Below are positions 42,160 to 50,087 of a stretch of DNA of 64,000 nucleotides, piece after piece. The notes below the pieces were generated by a model. The model saw nothing but the letters and a program-made list of their open reading frames with translations, was not told the origin of the DNA and did no database searches. How positions within the stretch are numbered: position 1 is the stretch's first letter; each line of letters begins with the position of its first letter. Origin of the DNA: Clostridia bacterium (lineage in GTDB: Bacteria; Bacillota; Clostridia; TANB77; CAG-508). Location: assembly GCA_017429505.1 (NCBI GenBank), contig JAFROW010000009.1, positions 229,337 to 293,336 of the forward strand, read 5' to 3'. Made by a program: the position numbers and the translations under genes.

Positions 42160-44200
42160 TAAATATCAAAAAGCAATATCAAATATAAAAGCAAGTGATG
42201 AATTAAAAGAGAAAATAAAAATAAACATAGAGCAAGAATTAGCAAAAAACGCAAATAGAGGAGGTCCGATTATGAAGATAAAAAGAATATTAATTACTAT
42301 TTTTGCTACATTAGCTACTTTGGTTTGTGGTGGTGCAGTTTATGCAGCATTAGGTGGAACCATAAATGGTGTTCCTATATCTGAATGGTTTGGAATAAAA
42401 TTTTCACAAAATTATACAGAGTATGAAGAACCAGTTCAAAATCAAGTTATAGAAAATGACTATGCAAAAGTAGAATTACAATCAACAATATGTGATGATG
42501 GATTTACTATTTTAAAATTTTATTTAAATATTAAAGATCTTCAAAAAATTAGAAAGAAAATTTTCTTTGGAGATTTTACAGAAGAAGAAATGAACAAAGA
42601 AACTCAACAATATGGTTTACATTTTAATGATATATTACAAAACGAAAATGACGAAATTAAAGACTTTACTGCAACAACTAATAATAATAATTTAATAATA
42701 GATGGAAAGAATTATTATGTAAGTGGTTCTGTTCAATCGGCAGAAGAAAACATACAAAACAAAGACTATACAATTTACCAAATGTGGTTTTTAACAGATG
42801 AAGAGTTAAAAAGCAAAGAAACTTTTACTATAACTTTAAATAATATTGCATTAGAGGTAAATGGCGTATATTTTAAGTTTAAAGATAGTATTAATATAGA
42901 GCTATCAAAATCTAAAGCAAAGCAAAACACTAAAGAAATTAAAACTAATAATGACTCAATTACATACAGAAATATGAAAAAATCTTTAAGCGAAGTTAAA
43001 ATCACTCCACTACAAAATATTATAAAATTATCAACAATAATGACAAGTGGAGATTATGATGGTGTAAAATATGTATCAAGTAATGGAGAACAACTACCAG
43101 ATTTAAAATATGTGGTTACAGATCAAAACGGAAAAGAACTACGTAGTTATAATATAGAAACAGACAGAAAAATCACTTATAGTGATGGAAGAACAGAAAA
43201 AATAGATTTAAGCAATTTGCTAACTTATGGGGAAATATTGAAAAATGTAAGTATAAATTCCACAGAATATATAACAATTGAGTCAGGAGAAGATATTAAA
43301 GCTTTAAATATAAATGTACAAGAAATAGATATATCAAATGAAACAATTAGAAATATCGGTAAATATACAATAGATTTAGAAAACAAAAAAACTAACTCTG
43401 AGAATAAGAATGAACTAGTAAATATAGAAAAAGGAACTATCTCTAAAAATACTAACATTACAACAAGTATTCCTACATTTGATAGTAGTAATATAGAATG
43501 GGAAGAATATCCAAGTAATTTTGACAAATATTTTTCTAAAATTATTGAAGATACTGATATGGATTGGCCTAATAAAAAAGCAATTAAAACTCTATATAGT
43601 ATAGTAAAAAATAAGCTATATAAAAATTTAAAAGAATTATATTCTATTGGGTTGATAGAAACTGGTGGAGACATGTATGATTATCAAAGCGTAGAAACAA
43701 ATTACAATCAATATAATTATTCATCAGAAGACAAAACAATAGAGAAATATACCGACACAATTGAGTTTAAATTAGCAAAAATAGGCCCAACATATTTAGA
43801 ATCTGCCGAAGAAAACTATATAAAAATCCTTACTCAAAAATCTAAAGAACAATACGAACTACTTAAATCTCAAAATTATAACAAAGATAATGGATATTAC
43901 TTTGGACTAGATAGAATAATAATTATGAATGGAAATAATTCAAGCAAAGAAATTTATAAAAATAATGCTAGGGCTAAAAAAATTAAACTAACAATAAATG
44001 ATGATAAAGAATATATTATATATTTGAAAGATACGAATAAAGCCCAATTTTTAAACTTAAATTATAAACAAAAAAGTATTGCAAAACCAATAAATGCCAA
44101 AGTAGAAGTTTTGGAAGCATATAAAGGTGAAAAAACTCAAGACATATATATTTCAGATATGCAATTTGTAGTTACAACAAATATTTCTATGGGAATATAA
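42152..44200 (+). CDS. Anti-sigma factor-like membrane protein with DUF4179-type domain
   Basis: A 682-residue protein: a cytoplasmic N-terminus of about 45 residues (the presumed sigma-binding part), a membrane helix at about 50-70 (ILITIFATLATLVCGGAVY) and a large extracytoplasmic domain beginning GGTINGVPISEWFGIKFS, similar to DUF4179/RsgI-type anti-sigma proteins. ATG at 42152 has GGAGGTGAG and overlaps the sigma gene. The outer part, beta-rich and Asn/Lys/Glu rich, probably senses an envelope signal. It is much longer than typical DUF4179 proteins of roughly 350-500 residues. Confidence 0.8.
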   Translation: MPNKYQKAISNIKASDELKEKIKINIEQELAKNANRGGPIMKIKRILITIFATLATLVCGGAVYAALGGTINGVPISEWFGIKFSQNYTEYEEPVQNQVIENDYAKVELQSTICDDGFTILKFYLNIKDLQKIRKKIFFGDFTEEEMNKETQQYGLHFNDILQNENDEIKDFTATTNNNNLIIDGKNYYVSGSVQSAEENIQNKDYTIYQMWFLTDEELKSKETFTITLNNIALEVNGVYFKFKDSINIELSKSKAKQNTKEIKTNNDSITYRNMKKSLSEVKITPLQNIIKLSTIMTSGDYDGVKYVSSNGEQLPDLKYVVTDQNGKELRSYNIETDRKITYSDGRTEKIDLSNLLTYGEILKNVSINSTEYITIESGEDIKALNINVQEIDISNETIRNIGKYTIDLENKKTNSENKNELVNIEKGTISKNTNITTSIPTFDSSNIEWEEYPSNFDKYFSKIIEDTDMDWPNKKAIKTLYSIVKNKLYKNLKELYSIGLIETGGDMYDYQSVETNYNQYNYSSEDKTIEKYTDTIEFKLAKIGPTYLESAEENYIKILTQKSKEQYELLKSQNYNKDNGYYFGLDRIIIMNGNNSSKEIYKNNARAKKIKLTINDDKEYIIYLKDTNKAQFLNLNYKQKSIAKPINAKVEVLEAYKGEKTQDIYISDMQFVVTTNISMGI

Positions 44201-44210
44201 TTTTTTATCA

Positions 44211-44957
44211 TTATTTTATCTCTTCTACATAAATTTCATCTTTTACGGCAACAACACTATAACTTCTTAATTTTGGAATCATTTTTATTTCTTCAGTAAT
44301 TAAATATTTTTCAAAATCCTCTTTAATTTCAGTCGAAAAAATATATCCATCATAGTTTTGTTTAATTACAGGCAACAATTCATTTTGTTTATCTTTTGAA
44401 ATATCTACTACGTCCATCAAAGAAATTACATTTTCTTCACTAAATCCTAACATTCCGTTAAAGTTTAAATCTTTAGTTATATCTGTTGCTATATTAAATC
44501 CACTTGTGGTGCTATCTAATGTGATTGGCGCAACTCCTATAATAAAAATTCTGTCTACTACAGATTCTGTTCCTTCTTTTAATATTTCGTACCATTTTCT
44601 TACTTTTCCATTTTTAGATACTAAATTTTTAAATTTATCTGTTTCAAAGCCTAATAATTCATTTGCAAAGTGATCATATTCATCTATTATTACATAAATT
44701 TTTTGTTCAGGTTTTTGATATCTAAATGATCCAAAAATGTTACCTAATAATCCCTCTGCTGTTTGTTCTGGTGTAATATTAAATTCTATTCCATAGTTAT
44801 TTATAAATCTCTGTATCCCCAATTTTATTTTTTCCTTTATCTTCCAAATTTTCGAGTTTTTCAATAAAATTAGTTTTATCTACATAATAGTATCCCTCTG
44901 TAACTAATTCTTCATAATTACTAATCCCTTTTGGTAATTTTTTTATATAAAAATTTT
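44211..44957 (-). pseudogene. Decayed AAA-ATPase-like/PD-(D/E)XK (DUF1703-type) gene
   Basis: Two frames carry pieces of one protein. Upstream (about 44820-44957) reads KKLPKGISNYEELVTEGYYY-VDKTNFIEKLENL, the usual N-terminus, then runs out of frame. Downstream (44211-44864, a 217-aa ORF) reads IQRFINNYGIEF, IYVIIDEYDHFANELL (Walker B), FIIGVAPITLDSTTSGFNIA and NYDGYIF, then jumps to the normal C-terminal end LRSYSVVAVKDEIYVEEI. The Walker A region (RPRRFGKSL in relatives) and the C-terminal nuclease core are missing. So there are at least two internal deletions and a frame disruption. Full-length relatives are abundant, often multi-copy, genes of unknown function. Confidence 0.75.
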
Positions 44958-45123
44958 CTCTTTTCTGTTTTTATAAAGCAAAATAAGTGATGTAATATTT
45001 TTGAAAAAAATCTCTCTTTTTATTATATAAATAGTATACATCAAATTTCTCCTAAAATCAATATAACTTAAATAAATTTATTTCAAACATTTCAACATTT
45101 TTCGATTATATTTTACAAATTTA

Positions 45124-45152
45124 TTGACCTATTATATTTTTTATGATATAGT
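45124..45152 (+). promoter_or_regulatory. Promoter of the AbrB-like gene
   Basis: TTGACC and TATAGT with a 17-base spacer. Confidence 0.65.
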
Positions 45153-45185
45153 AAGAATTAGAATAATACATAAGGAGGAAATGCT

Positions 45186-45431
45186 ATGAAATCAACAGGG
45201 GTAATTAGAAAAATAGATGAACTTGGCAGAATTGTTATACCAAAAGAAGTTAGAAAAAAACTTGGGATAAATATTAAAGATCCAATGGAAATTTATGCTG
45301 ATTCAAATTCTATTACATTAAGAAAAGTAGAAGATAAATGTACATTTTGTGGAAATACAAAAGATCTTATCGAATTTAAAGGAAAATTAATTTGCAAAAA
45401 GTGTTTTGACGAATTATATAAAAATAACTAA
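45186..45431 (+). CDS. AbrB/MazE-type regulator with a C-terminal zinc ribbon
   Basis: An 81-residue protein. Residues 1-50 form the swapped-hairpin AbrB DNA-binding domain (STGVIRKIDELGRIVIPKEV then RKKLGINIKDPMEIYAD). The C-terminus carries two CxxC pairs (CTFCGNTKDL and CKKC), a small zinc ribbon not found in Bacillus AbrB. It is probably a transition-state type transcription regulator, related to the AbrB/SpoVT family. TAAGGAGG precedes the ATG. Confidence 0.88.
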   Translation: MKSTGVIRKIDELGRIVIPKEVRKKLGINIKDPMEIYADSNSITLRKVEDKCTFCGNTKDLIEFKGKLICKKCFDELYKNN

Positions 45432-45437
45432 AAAATT

Positions 45438-45465
45438 GGAGTTGTTATATTTTATTAACAGCTCC
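45438..45465 (+). terminator. Terminator after the AbrB-like gene
   Basis: GGAGTTGTTA and TAACAGCTCC form a 10-bp stem with one wobble pair, followed by a T-rich stretch. Confidence 0.8.
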
Positions 45466-45524
45466 TTATTATTTTCTATAAATTGCAAATGAAATATTTG
45501 TTTATATATATCCTACTCTGACAA

Positions 45525-46349
45525 TTATTTATCCAAGAATTCCATATATATTTCATTTTTACTAACTCCCCTATCTTTAGCAATTTTTTTAATTATTTCT
45601 TTTTTATCCAAACCTTGATTTTTATAAAATTCAAATTGTTCATCTAAAGATAATTCATTTAACTCAACTTCTTTTTCTTTGTATTTTGCACCTTCAATCA
45701 AAATAATCATCTCGCCTTTTAAACTTTCTGCTTTAGAAATTATTTCTTCAATATTGCCTCTAATAAATTCCTCATGAATTTTTGTTAATTCTCTTGCCAA
45801 AACTACTTTTCTATTTTGTAAAATATCTTTTAAATCTTCAAGAGTGTTTTTTAATTTATGTGGTGCTTCATAAATAATTATTGTTTTTGTTTCGTTTTCA
45901 ATCTCTTTTAGTTTTTCTTTTCTTAATTTTTTATTCAATGGTAAAAATCCCATAAATGTAAACTCTTTTGTATCAAGCCCTGAAGCGATTAAAGCATTTA
46001 TAGCAGCACATGCTCCAGGAATTGGAATTACTTCAATACTATTTTTTATCGCTTCTTTAACAATAACCTCACCTGGATCAGAAATACCGGGTGTTCCTGC
46101 ATCAGAAACCACTGCTATATTTTCTCCATTTTTTAATTTTTCTATTAGATTATCAACTTTAATTTGTTCATTATGTCTATGATAGCTAATTAGTGGCTTT
46201 TTTATTTCAAAATGATTTAATAATTTTAACGTATTTCTTGTATCCTCTGCTGCAATCAAATCAACCTCTTTTAAAATTCTAATAGCCCTTAATGTTATAT
46301 CTTCTAAATTACCTATAGGTGTAGCAACTAAATATAATTTTCCACTCAT
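45525..46349 (-). CDS. rsmI: 16S rRNA (cytidine(1402)-2'-O)-methyltransferase
   Basis: A 274-residue SAM-dependent enzyme of the tetrapyrrole methylase superfamily: GKLYLVATPIGNLEDITLRA, LIAAEDTRNTLKLLNHF, NIAVVSDAGTPGISDPGE, VIPIPGACAAINALIASGL and FMGFLPL are the RsmI signatures. ATG at 46349 is used, giving MSGKLYL, although the ribosome binding site (TTGGAA) is weak. It is downstream of the TrmN6-like gene, with a 175-base palindromic element between them. RsmI and TrmN6-type methylases are neighbours in many Firmicutes. Confidence 0.96.
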   Translation of the reverse strand: MSGKLYLVATPIGNLEDITLRAIRILKEVDLIAAEDTRNTLKLLNHFEIKKPLISYHRHNEQIKVDNLIEKLKNGENIAVVSDAGTPGISDPGEVIVKEAIKNSIEVIPIPGACAAINALIASGLDTKEFTFMGFLPLNKKLRKEKLKEIENETKTIIIYEAPHKLKNTLEDLKDILQNRKVVLARELTKIHEEFIRGNIEEIISKAESLKGEMIILIEGAKYKEKEVELNELSLDEQFEFYKNQGLDKKEIIKKIAKDRGVSKNEIYMEFLDK

Positions 46350-46374
46350 TTTAAATTCCAACTTATAATTTCTT

Positions 46375-46549
46375 AATAAAAATATAATTTTAAAGAGAGA
46401 GAGCTTAAACGAAATGAATTACAATTTCTTTTAAATACAAGATGGTGGTACCCTTACAAACTTGATAAGGGGGGACCATAAAGTATTTATATAGAAATTG
46501 TATGAAATGTAGTATAAAGCGGGTCGAACTTTAAAATTATATTTTTATT
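46375..46549. repeat. 175-base nested palindromic element, copy C, between trmN6-like and rsmI genes
   Basis: The outer arms match perfectly over 21 bases (46375-46395 and 46529-46549). Inner arms ACAATTTCTTTTAAATAC and their near-inverse, then CCCTTA/TAAGGG and ATGGT/ACCAT around GGTGGTACCC, follow. The left part (AAAGAGAGAGAGCTTAAACG) shares the conserved sequence of copies A and B. Confidence 0.8.
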
Positions 46550-46556
46550 TAGTTAA

Positions 46557-47312
46557 CTATAAATTATTTCTCCTTTCATTTTTATTATAAATTTTCAAAA
46601 TTTCATCAGTATAGGTCCCATCTTCATTATAAACAAATAAATTGTTTTCATATTGCAAAAAAGGCTTTCCATTTTTTATTCCTTTAATTAAAACCAAATT
46701 AGCTTTTTTATTTTTATTTGGATAAACAAATTTAATTAATTTTGGTTCTATTTTTTCTTTTCTCATAGCGCAAAAAATATCAACCAATCTGTCAGGCCTA
46801 TGCACCATATAAAATTCCCCATGGTCTTTTAATAAATATGCAGAAATATACATAAAATCTTCTAAACTTGCAGTAATTTCATGTCTTGAAATCTGCTTTT
46901 TATTTTCTTCATTTATAAGTCCTGTATTAATTTTTTTATATGGCGGATTTGTAACAACTACGTCAAAGCTTTTTGGCTCAAAAATATTTTTTAAATTTAA
47001 AATATTTTCATTCATTATTTTTATTTTATTTTCTAAATTATTTAATTTTACACTTCTTGCTGCCATTTCTGCAACTTCTTCTTGAATTTCTACACCAACA
47101 AATTCTTTTGCATTGGTCTTTCCTGAAAGCAAGAGATTTATTATTCCTGTTCCTGTACCTAAATCAATTACTTTTGAATTATATCTCATATCTTTAGCAA
47201 AATCTGAAAGTAACACACTATCTATTCCAAAACAAAATCCATCTTTATTTTGAATTATTTTTAAATTTTTAAATTCTAAGTCATCTATTCTTTCATTTTC
47301 TTTTAATTCCAT
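46557..47312 (-). CDS. tRNA1(Val) (adenine(37)-N6)-methyltransferase-like
   Basis: A 251-residue SAM methylase: a short N-terminus (KIIQNKDGFCFGIDSVLLSD), the SAM-binding KVIDLGTGTGIINLLLS, EFVGVEIQEEVAEMAARSV, and the N6-adenine motif FDVVVTNPPYKK. This matches TrmN6/YfiC. ATG at 47312 follows AAAGGA. Two plain readings are possible (TrmN6 or another N6-methylase of RNA), but the arrangement before rsmI favours tRNA modification. Confidence 0.9.
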   Translation of the reverse strand: MELKENERIDDLEFKNLKIIQNKDGFCFGIDSVLLSDFAKDMRYNSKVIDLGTGTGIINLLLSGKTNAKEFVGVEIQEEVAEMAARSVKLNNLENKIKIMNENILNLKNIFEPKSFDVVVTNPPYKKINTGLINEENKKQISRHEITASLEDFMYISAYLLKDHGEFYMVHRPDRLVDIFCAMRKEKIEPKLIKFVYPNKNKKANLVLIKGIKNGKPFLQYENNLFVYNEDGTYTDEILKIYNKNERRNNL

Positions 47313-47376
47313 TTTTATTCCTTTTAACAAAAAATTATTTCTTTACATATTATACAACAAAAAAGGAGATTTTTCA

Positions 47377-47607
47377 ATGGATAAGCAAAATTCAAATAAA
47401 AAAATGGATTTTAAAAAAATAAAGAAAAATACATTTAATTCTTTAAATGAAGTTGAATTTTTTTTGCGTGATTTTAAAAGATTTTCCAATTATATAAAAT
47501 TGTATAAAATGTTTAGACCGAAACGGAATGCGATAAAAACATCTGGCACTTTAAGATTTTCAACCTATATTAATAATTTAGTTCTAAAAAGGACAAAACA
47601 AAAATAA
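47377..47607 (+). CDS. Small basic hypothetical protein
   Basis: A 76-residue protein, lysine and arginine rich (MDFKKIKKNTFNSLNEVEFF, RDFKRFSNYIKLYKMFRPKR). No motif I recognise. The ATG has a strong AAAAAGGAG. Divergent from trmN6, upstream of the GerMN gene, with a perfect 11-bp hairpin between them. The basic character suggests nucleic-acid or membrane-surface binding. Confidence 0.65.
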   Translation: MDKQNSNKKMDFKKIKKNTFNSLNEVEFFLRDFKRFSNYIKLYKMFRPKRNAIKTSGTLRFSTYINNLVLKRTKQK

Positions 47608-47619
47608 TAATTAATACAA

Positions 47620-47648
47620 GTGTAAAATTCACCTAGGGAATTTTACAC
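47620..47648. terminator. Hairpin between the 76-aa and GerMN genes
   Basis: GTGTAAAATTC and GAATTTTACAC form a perfect 11-bp stem with a 7-base loop but no T tract; it may be a weak terminator or a processing site. Confidence 0.5.
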
Positions 47649-47692
47649 ATACGTAATTTAAAAGTGCAAAAAAGCACAGAAAGGAAAAAATC

Positions 47693-48229
47693 ATGAAAAA
47701 GAGACCTGTAGTTATAGTAATTGTTTTAATTATAATTGGTATTTTAGCATATTTTTTAATTAACAATATTTCTATTACAAAAAATAGTGAATATATGGAT
47801 TACACACCACAAGAAGAAATTAGTGAAAATCAAACTCGACAAACTACAATTAATTTATACTTTTTAAATCCTGAAACAAATAACCTAAAATCAGAGGGCA
47901 AATCAGTAAATGCAAATGAATTATTAAAAAATCCATATAAATTAATTGTAGATAAATTAATTGAAGGTCCAGAAAATAGCAAACTTCAAAAAGTTTTTCC
48001 TGAAAATACTCGTTTAATTGATGCAAATATACAAAATAATTGTGTGACCCTTAATTTTTCTGAAGAATTTATGAATTTTAAAGATGATACTCAAAAATAT
48101 AATATTATAAATAGTATTTTAGATTCTTTAACACAATTAAATGAAGTTGAATCAATTAAAATTTTAGTAAATAATGAAACAAAAGATGGACTTAGCCAAG
48201 AATATACAACAATTTCTGAAAATCCCTAA
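47693..48229 (+). CDS. GerMN domain protein
   Basis: A 178-residue protein with an N-terminal membrane helix (residues 5-23), then a GerMN domain (about 52-165) with TINLYFLNPETNNLKSE, PYKLIVDKLIEGPENSKL, QKVFPENTRLIDANIQNN and VTLNFSEEFMNF. In Bacillus GerM is a lipoprotein needed for engulfment and germination; here there is one domain and no lipobox. Its close downstream neighbour is a VanW protein with its own promoter. Acts outside the membrane. Confidence 0.87.
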   Translation: MKKRPVVIVIVLIIIGILAYFLINNISITKNSEYMDYTPQEEISENQTRQTTINLYFLNPETNNLKSEGKSVNANELLKNPYKLIVDKLIEGPENSKLQKVFPENTRLIDANIQNNCVTLNFSEEFMNFKDDTQKYNIINSILDSLTQLNEVESIKILVNNETKDGLSQEYTTISENP

Positions 48230-48237
48230 AAAATCCA

Positions 48238-48266
48238 TTGACAAACTCGCTAAAATATTGTAAATT
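48238..48266 (+). promoter_or_regulatory. Promoter of the VanW-type gene
   Basis: TTGACA and TAAATT with a 17-base spacer, just after the GerMN stop codon. Confidence 0.6.
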
Positions 48267-48300
48267 ATTAGTGTAGACAAAATACGACACGATTAGATTA

Positions 48301-48343
48301 TTTAGTTGCATTTTAAAATGATTTATTTGCAAATGCAACTAAA
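48301..48343 (+). promoter_or_regulatory. Hairpin in the VanW leader
   Basis: TTTAGTTGCATTT and AAATGCAACTAAA form a perfect 13-bp stem with a 17-base loop, in the transcribed leader 40 bases before the start codon. No T tract follows. Confidence 0.6.
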
Positions 48344-48382
48344 TTTAAATGAATTTTATAATATTTAAGTAGGAGTGAAACA

Positions 48383-49924
48383 ATGATTATACAAGAAGAA
48401 AAAGTAGAAATAGTAGAAGAAGAAAAACCAAAAGCTTTGCAAAAAATGGAACAACCAAATTCGCAAAATACCAAAAAACCTAAACATACATTATTCTATG
48501 TTTTAATATTTTCCATCTCTTTACTATTAATTATATTAATTATTTTTGGTGGGTTTGCAATTTATAACATTAATAATAATGATAGAATCGCAAAAGGTGT
48601 AAAAATATATGGAATAGACGTATCTAGCAAAACAAAAGCAGAAGCTTTAATTGCAGTTTCTGAAAAATTTGACTCTATAAAAAATACAGATATTAAACTA
48701 GTCTCAAAAGACTACGAAAGTGCCATAAATCCAACAGAAATTAATTTAAGTTTTGATATCAATTCTGCAATTAATTATGCATTTTCTATAGGTAAATCTG
48801 GTAAATTATTTAAAGATAATTACGATATTTTTAACACAATGATAAATGAAGTAAATATTACTCCATCTTATTCTTTAGATGAAAAGCTATTAATTTCTAC
48901 CTTAGAAAAAATGTCAAAAGATTTACCAAATGCTGTTGTTGAAAGTAGTTACTATATAGAAAAATCAAATTTAATTATTACAAAAGGAACTGATGGTTAT
49001 TCTGTAGATTCTGCTAAAACAGCTTCCGATATAAAATCAAAAATAAAAGACTTTAGCTATTTATCAAATTCTATAGAGCTTAGTTTAATTAATCAGAAAC
49101 CAAAAGAAGTTGATATTGACAAAATATATAACGAAGTGCATAAAGAAGCAAAAGACGCCTATTACACAACAAATCCTTATGCTGTTTATCCTTCTGAAAA
49201 TGGTGTAGATTTTAAAATTAGTATAGCTGAAGCAAAACAAAAAGTTGCCTCTTCAGATAAAGAATGCAAAATTCCATTAAAAACTATTTATCCAAAAGTT
49301 ACAACAAATAGTATCGGAAAAAAAGCATTTCCTGACTTGCTTGCAAGCTTTTCTACAAACTATGTTAATAACCCAAGTAGAACGACAAATTTAAAACTTG
49401 CTGCAAAAAAAATAAATGGAACAGTTCTACTTCCAGGAGAAACTTTCTCATATAACAAAGTAGTTGGAGAAAGAACTATAGCTGCAGGTTATAAAAATGC
49501 TGCAATTTATCAAAACGGAGAAGTAGTAGATGGTTTAGGTGGCGGAATTTGTCAAATTTCAACAACACTATTTAATGCCGCACTATTTGCAAATCTTGAT
49601 ATAGTAGAACTTCATAATCATCAATTTGTTCCTTCTTATGTAGGAGCCGGAAGAGATGCAACAGTTGTTTATGGTTCTAAAGATTTTAAATTTAAAAATT
49701 CAAGAAAATTTGCTATAAAAATAGAATGCTCTGTTTCAGGTGGAATTGCAAAATTTAAAATATATGGTGTAAAAGAAGATCCAGAATATGATGTTAAAGT
49801 TAACGCTTCTATTATTAGCCAATCTTCTACATACACAAAATCTGTAACTTACAGAACTTTGAGCAAAAATGGAAAAACTGTATCAAAAGAAAAAATATAT
49901 ACTTGTACTTATAAGAGACATTAA
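48383..49924 (+). CDS. VanW family protein with peptidoglycan-binding-like domain
   Basis: A 513-residue protein: an acidic Glu/Lys start, a membrane helix at about 35-60, tandem PG-binding-like extracytoplasmic repeats (residues 70-300, with YGIDVSSKTKAEALIAVSEK), and a VanW domain (about 310-460) with LLPGETFSYNKVVGERTIAA, GGGICQISTTLFNAALFANL and ELHNHQFVPSYVGAGRDATV. Probably surface-located. VanW's activity is unknown; it occurs in many non-resistant Firmicutes, so it is not evidence of vancomycin resistance. Confidence 0.93.
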   Translation: MIIQEEKVEIVEEEKPKALQKMEQPNSQNTKKPKHTLFYVLIFSISLLLIILIIFGGFAIYNINNNDRIAKGVKIYGIDVSSKTKAEALIAVSEKFDSIKNTDIKLVSKDYESAINPTEINLSFDINSAINYAFSIGKSGKLFKDNYDIFNTMINEVNITPSYSLDEKLLISTLEKMSKDLPNAVVESSYYIEKSNLIITKGTDGYSVDSAKTASDIKSKIKDFSYLSNSIELSLINQKPKEVDIDKIYNEVHKEAKDAYYTTNPYAVYPSENGVDFKISIAEAKQKVASSDKECKIPLKTIYPKVTTNSIGKKAFPDLLASFSTNYVNNPSRTTNLKLAAKKINGTVLLPGETFSYNKVVGERTIAAGYKNAAIYQNGEVVDGLGGGICQISTTLFNAALFANLDIVELHNHQFVPSYVGAGRDATVVYGSKDFKFKNSRKFAIKIECSVSGGIAKFKIYGVKEDPEYDVKVNASIISQSSTYTKSVTYRTLSKNGKTVSKEKIYTCTYKRH

Positions 49925-49933
49925 AAAATTTAG

Positions 49934-49956
49934 TCTGTGTACCACAAATACACAGA
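49934..49956 (+). terminator. Terminator after the VanW-type gene
   Basis: TCTGTGTA and TACACAGA form an 8-bp stem followed by TTTTTTT. Confidence 0.85.
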
Positions 49957-50008
49957 TTTTTTTATTTGTTTTTTGTGTTTTTTGTGTTTTTTTAGCTATT
50001 TTTAAAAT

Positions 50009-50037
50009 TTGACTTTTCTTCAAATTTCGTATACAAT
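50009..50037 (+). promoter_or_regulatory. Promoter of the activase-type gene
   Basis: TTGACT and TACAAT with a 17-base spacer. Confidence 0.7.
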
Positions 50038-50087
50038 ATAAATTAATAAATTACTCGAAAAAAGCAATCCAAAAGGAGACTAAATTT

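Noticed and set aside
48383..49924. Vancomycin resistance
   Set aside because: VanW-family proteins are common in Clostridia without van operons; no vanH, vanA or vanX genes are present, and ddl looks like a D-Ala-D-Ala enzyme.
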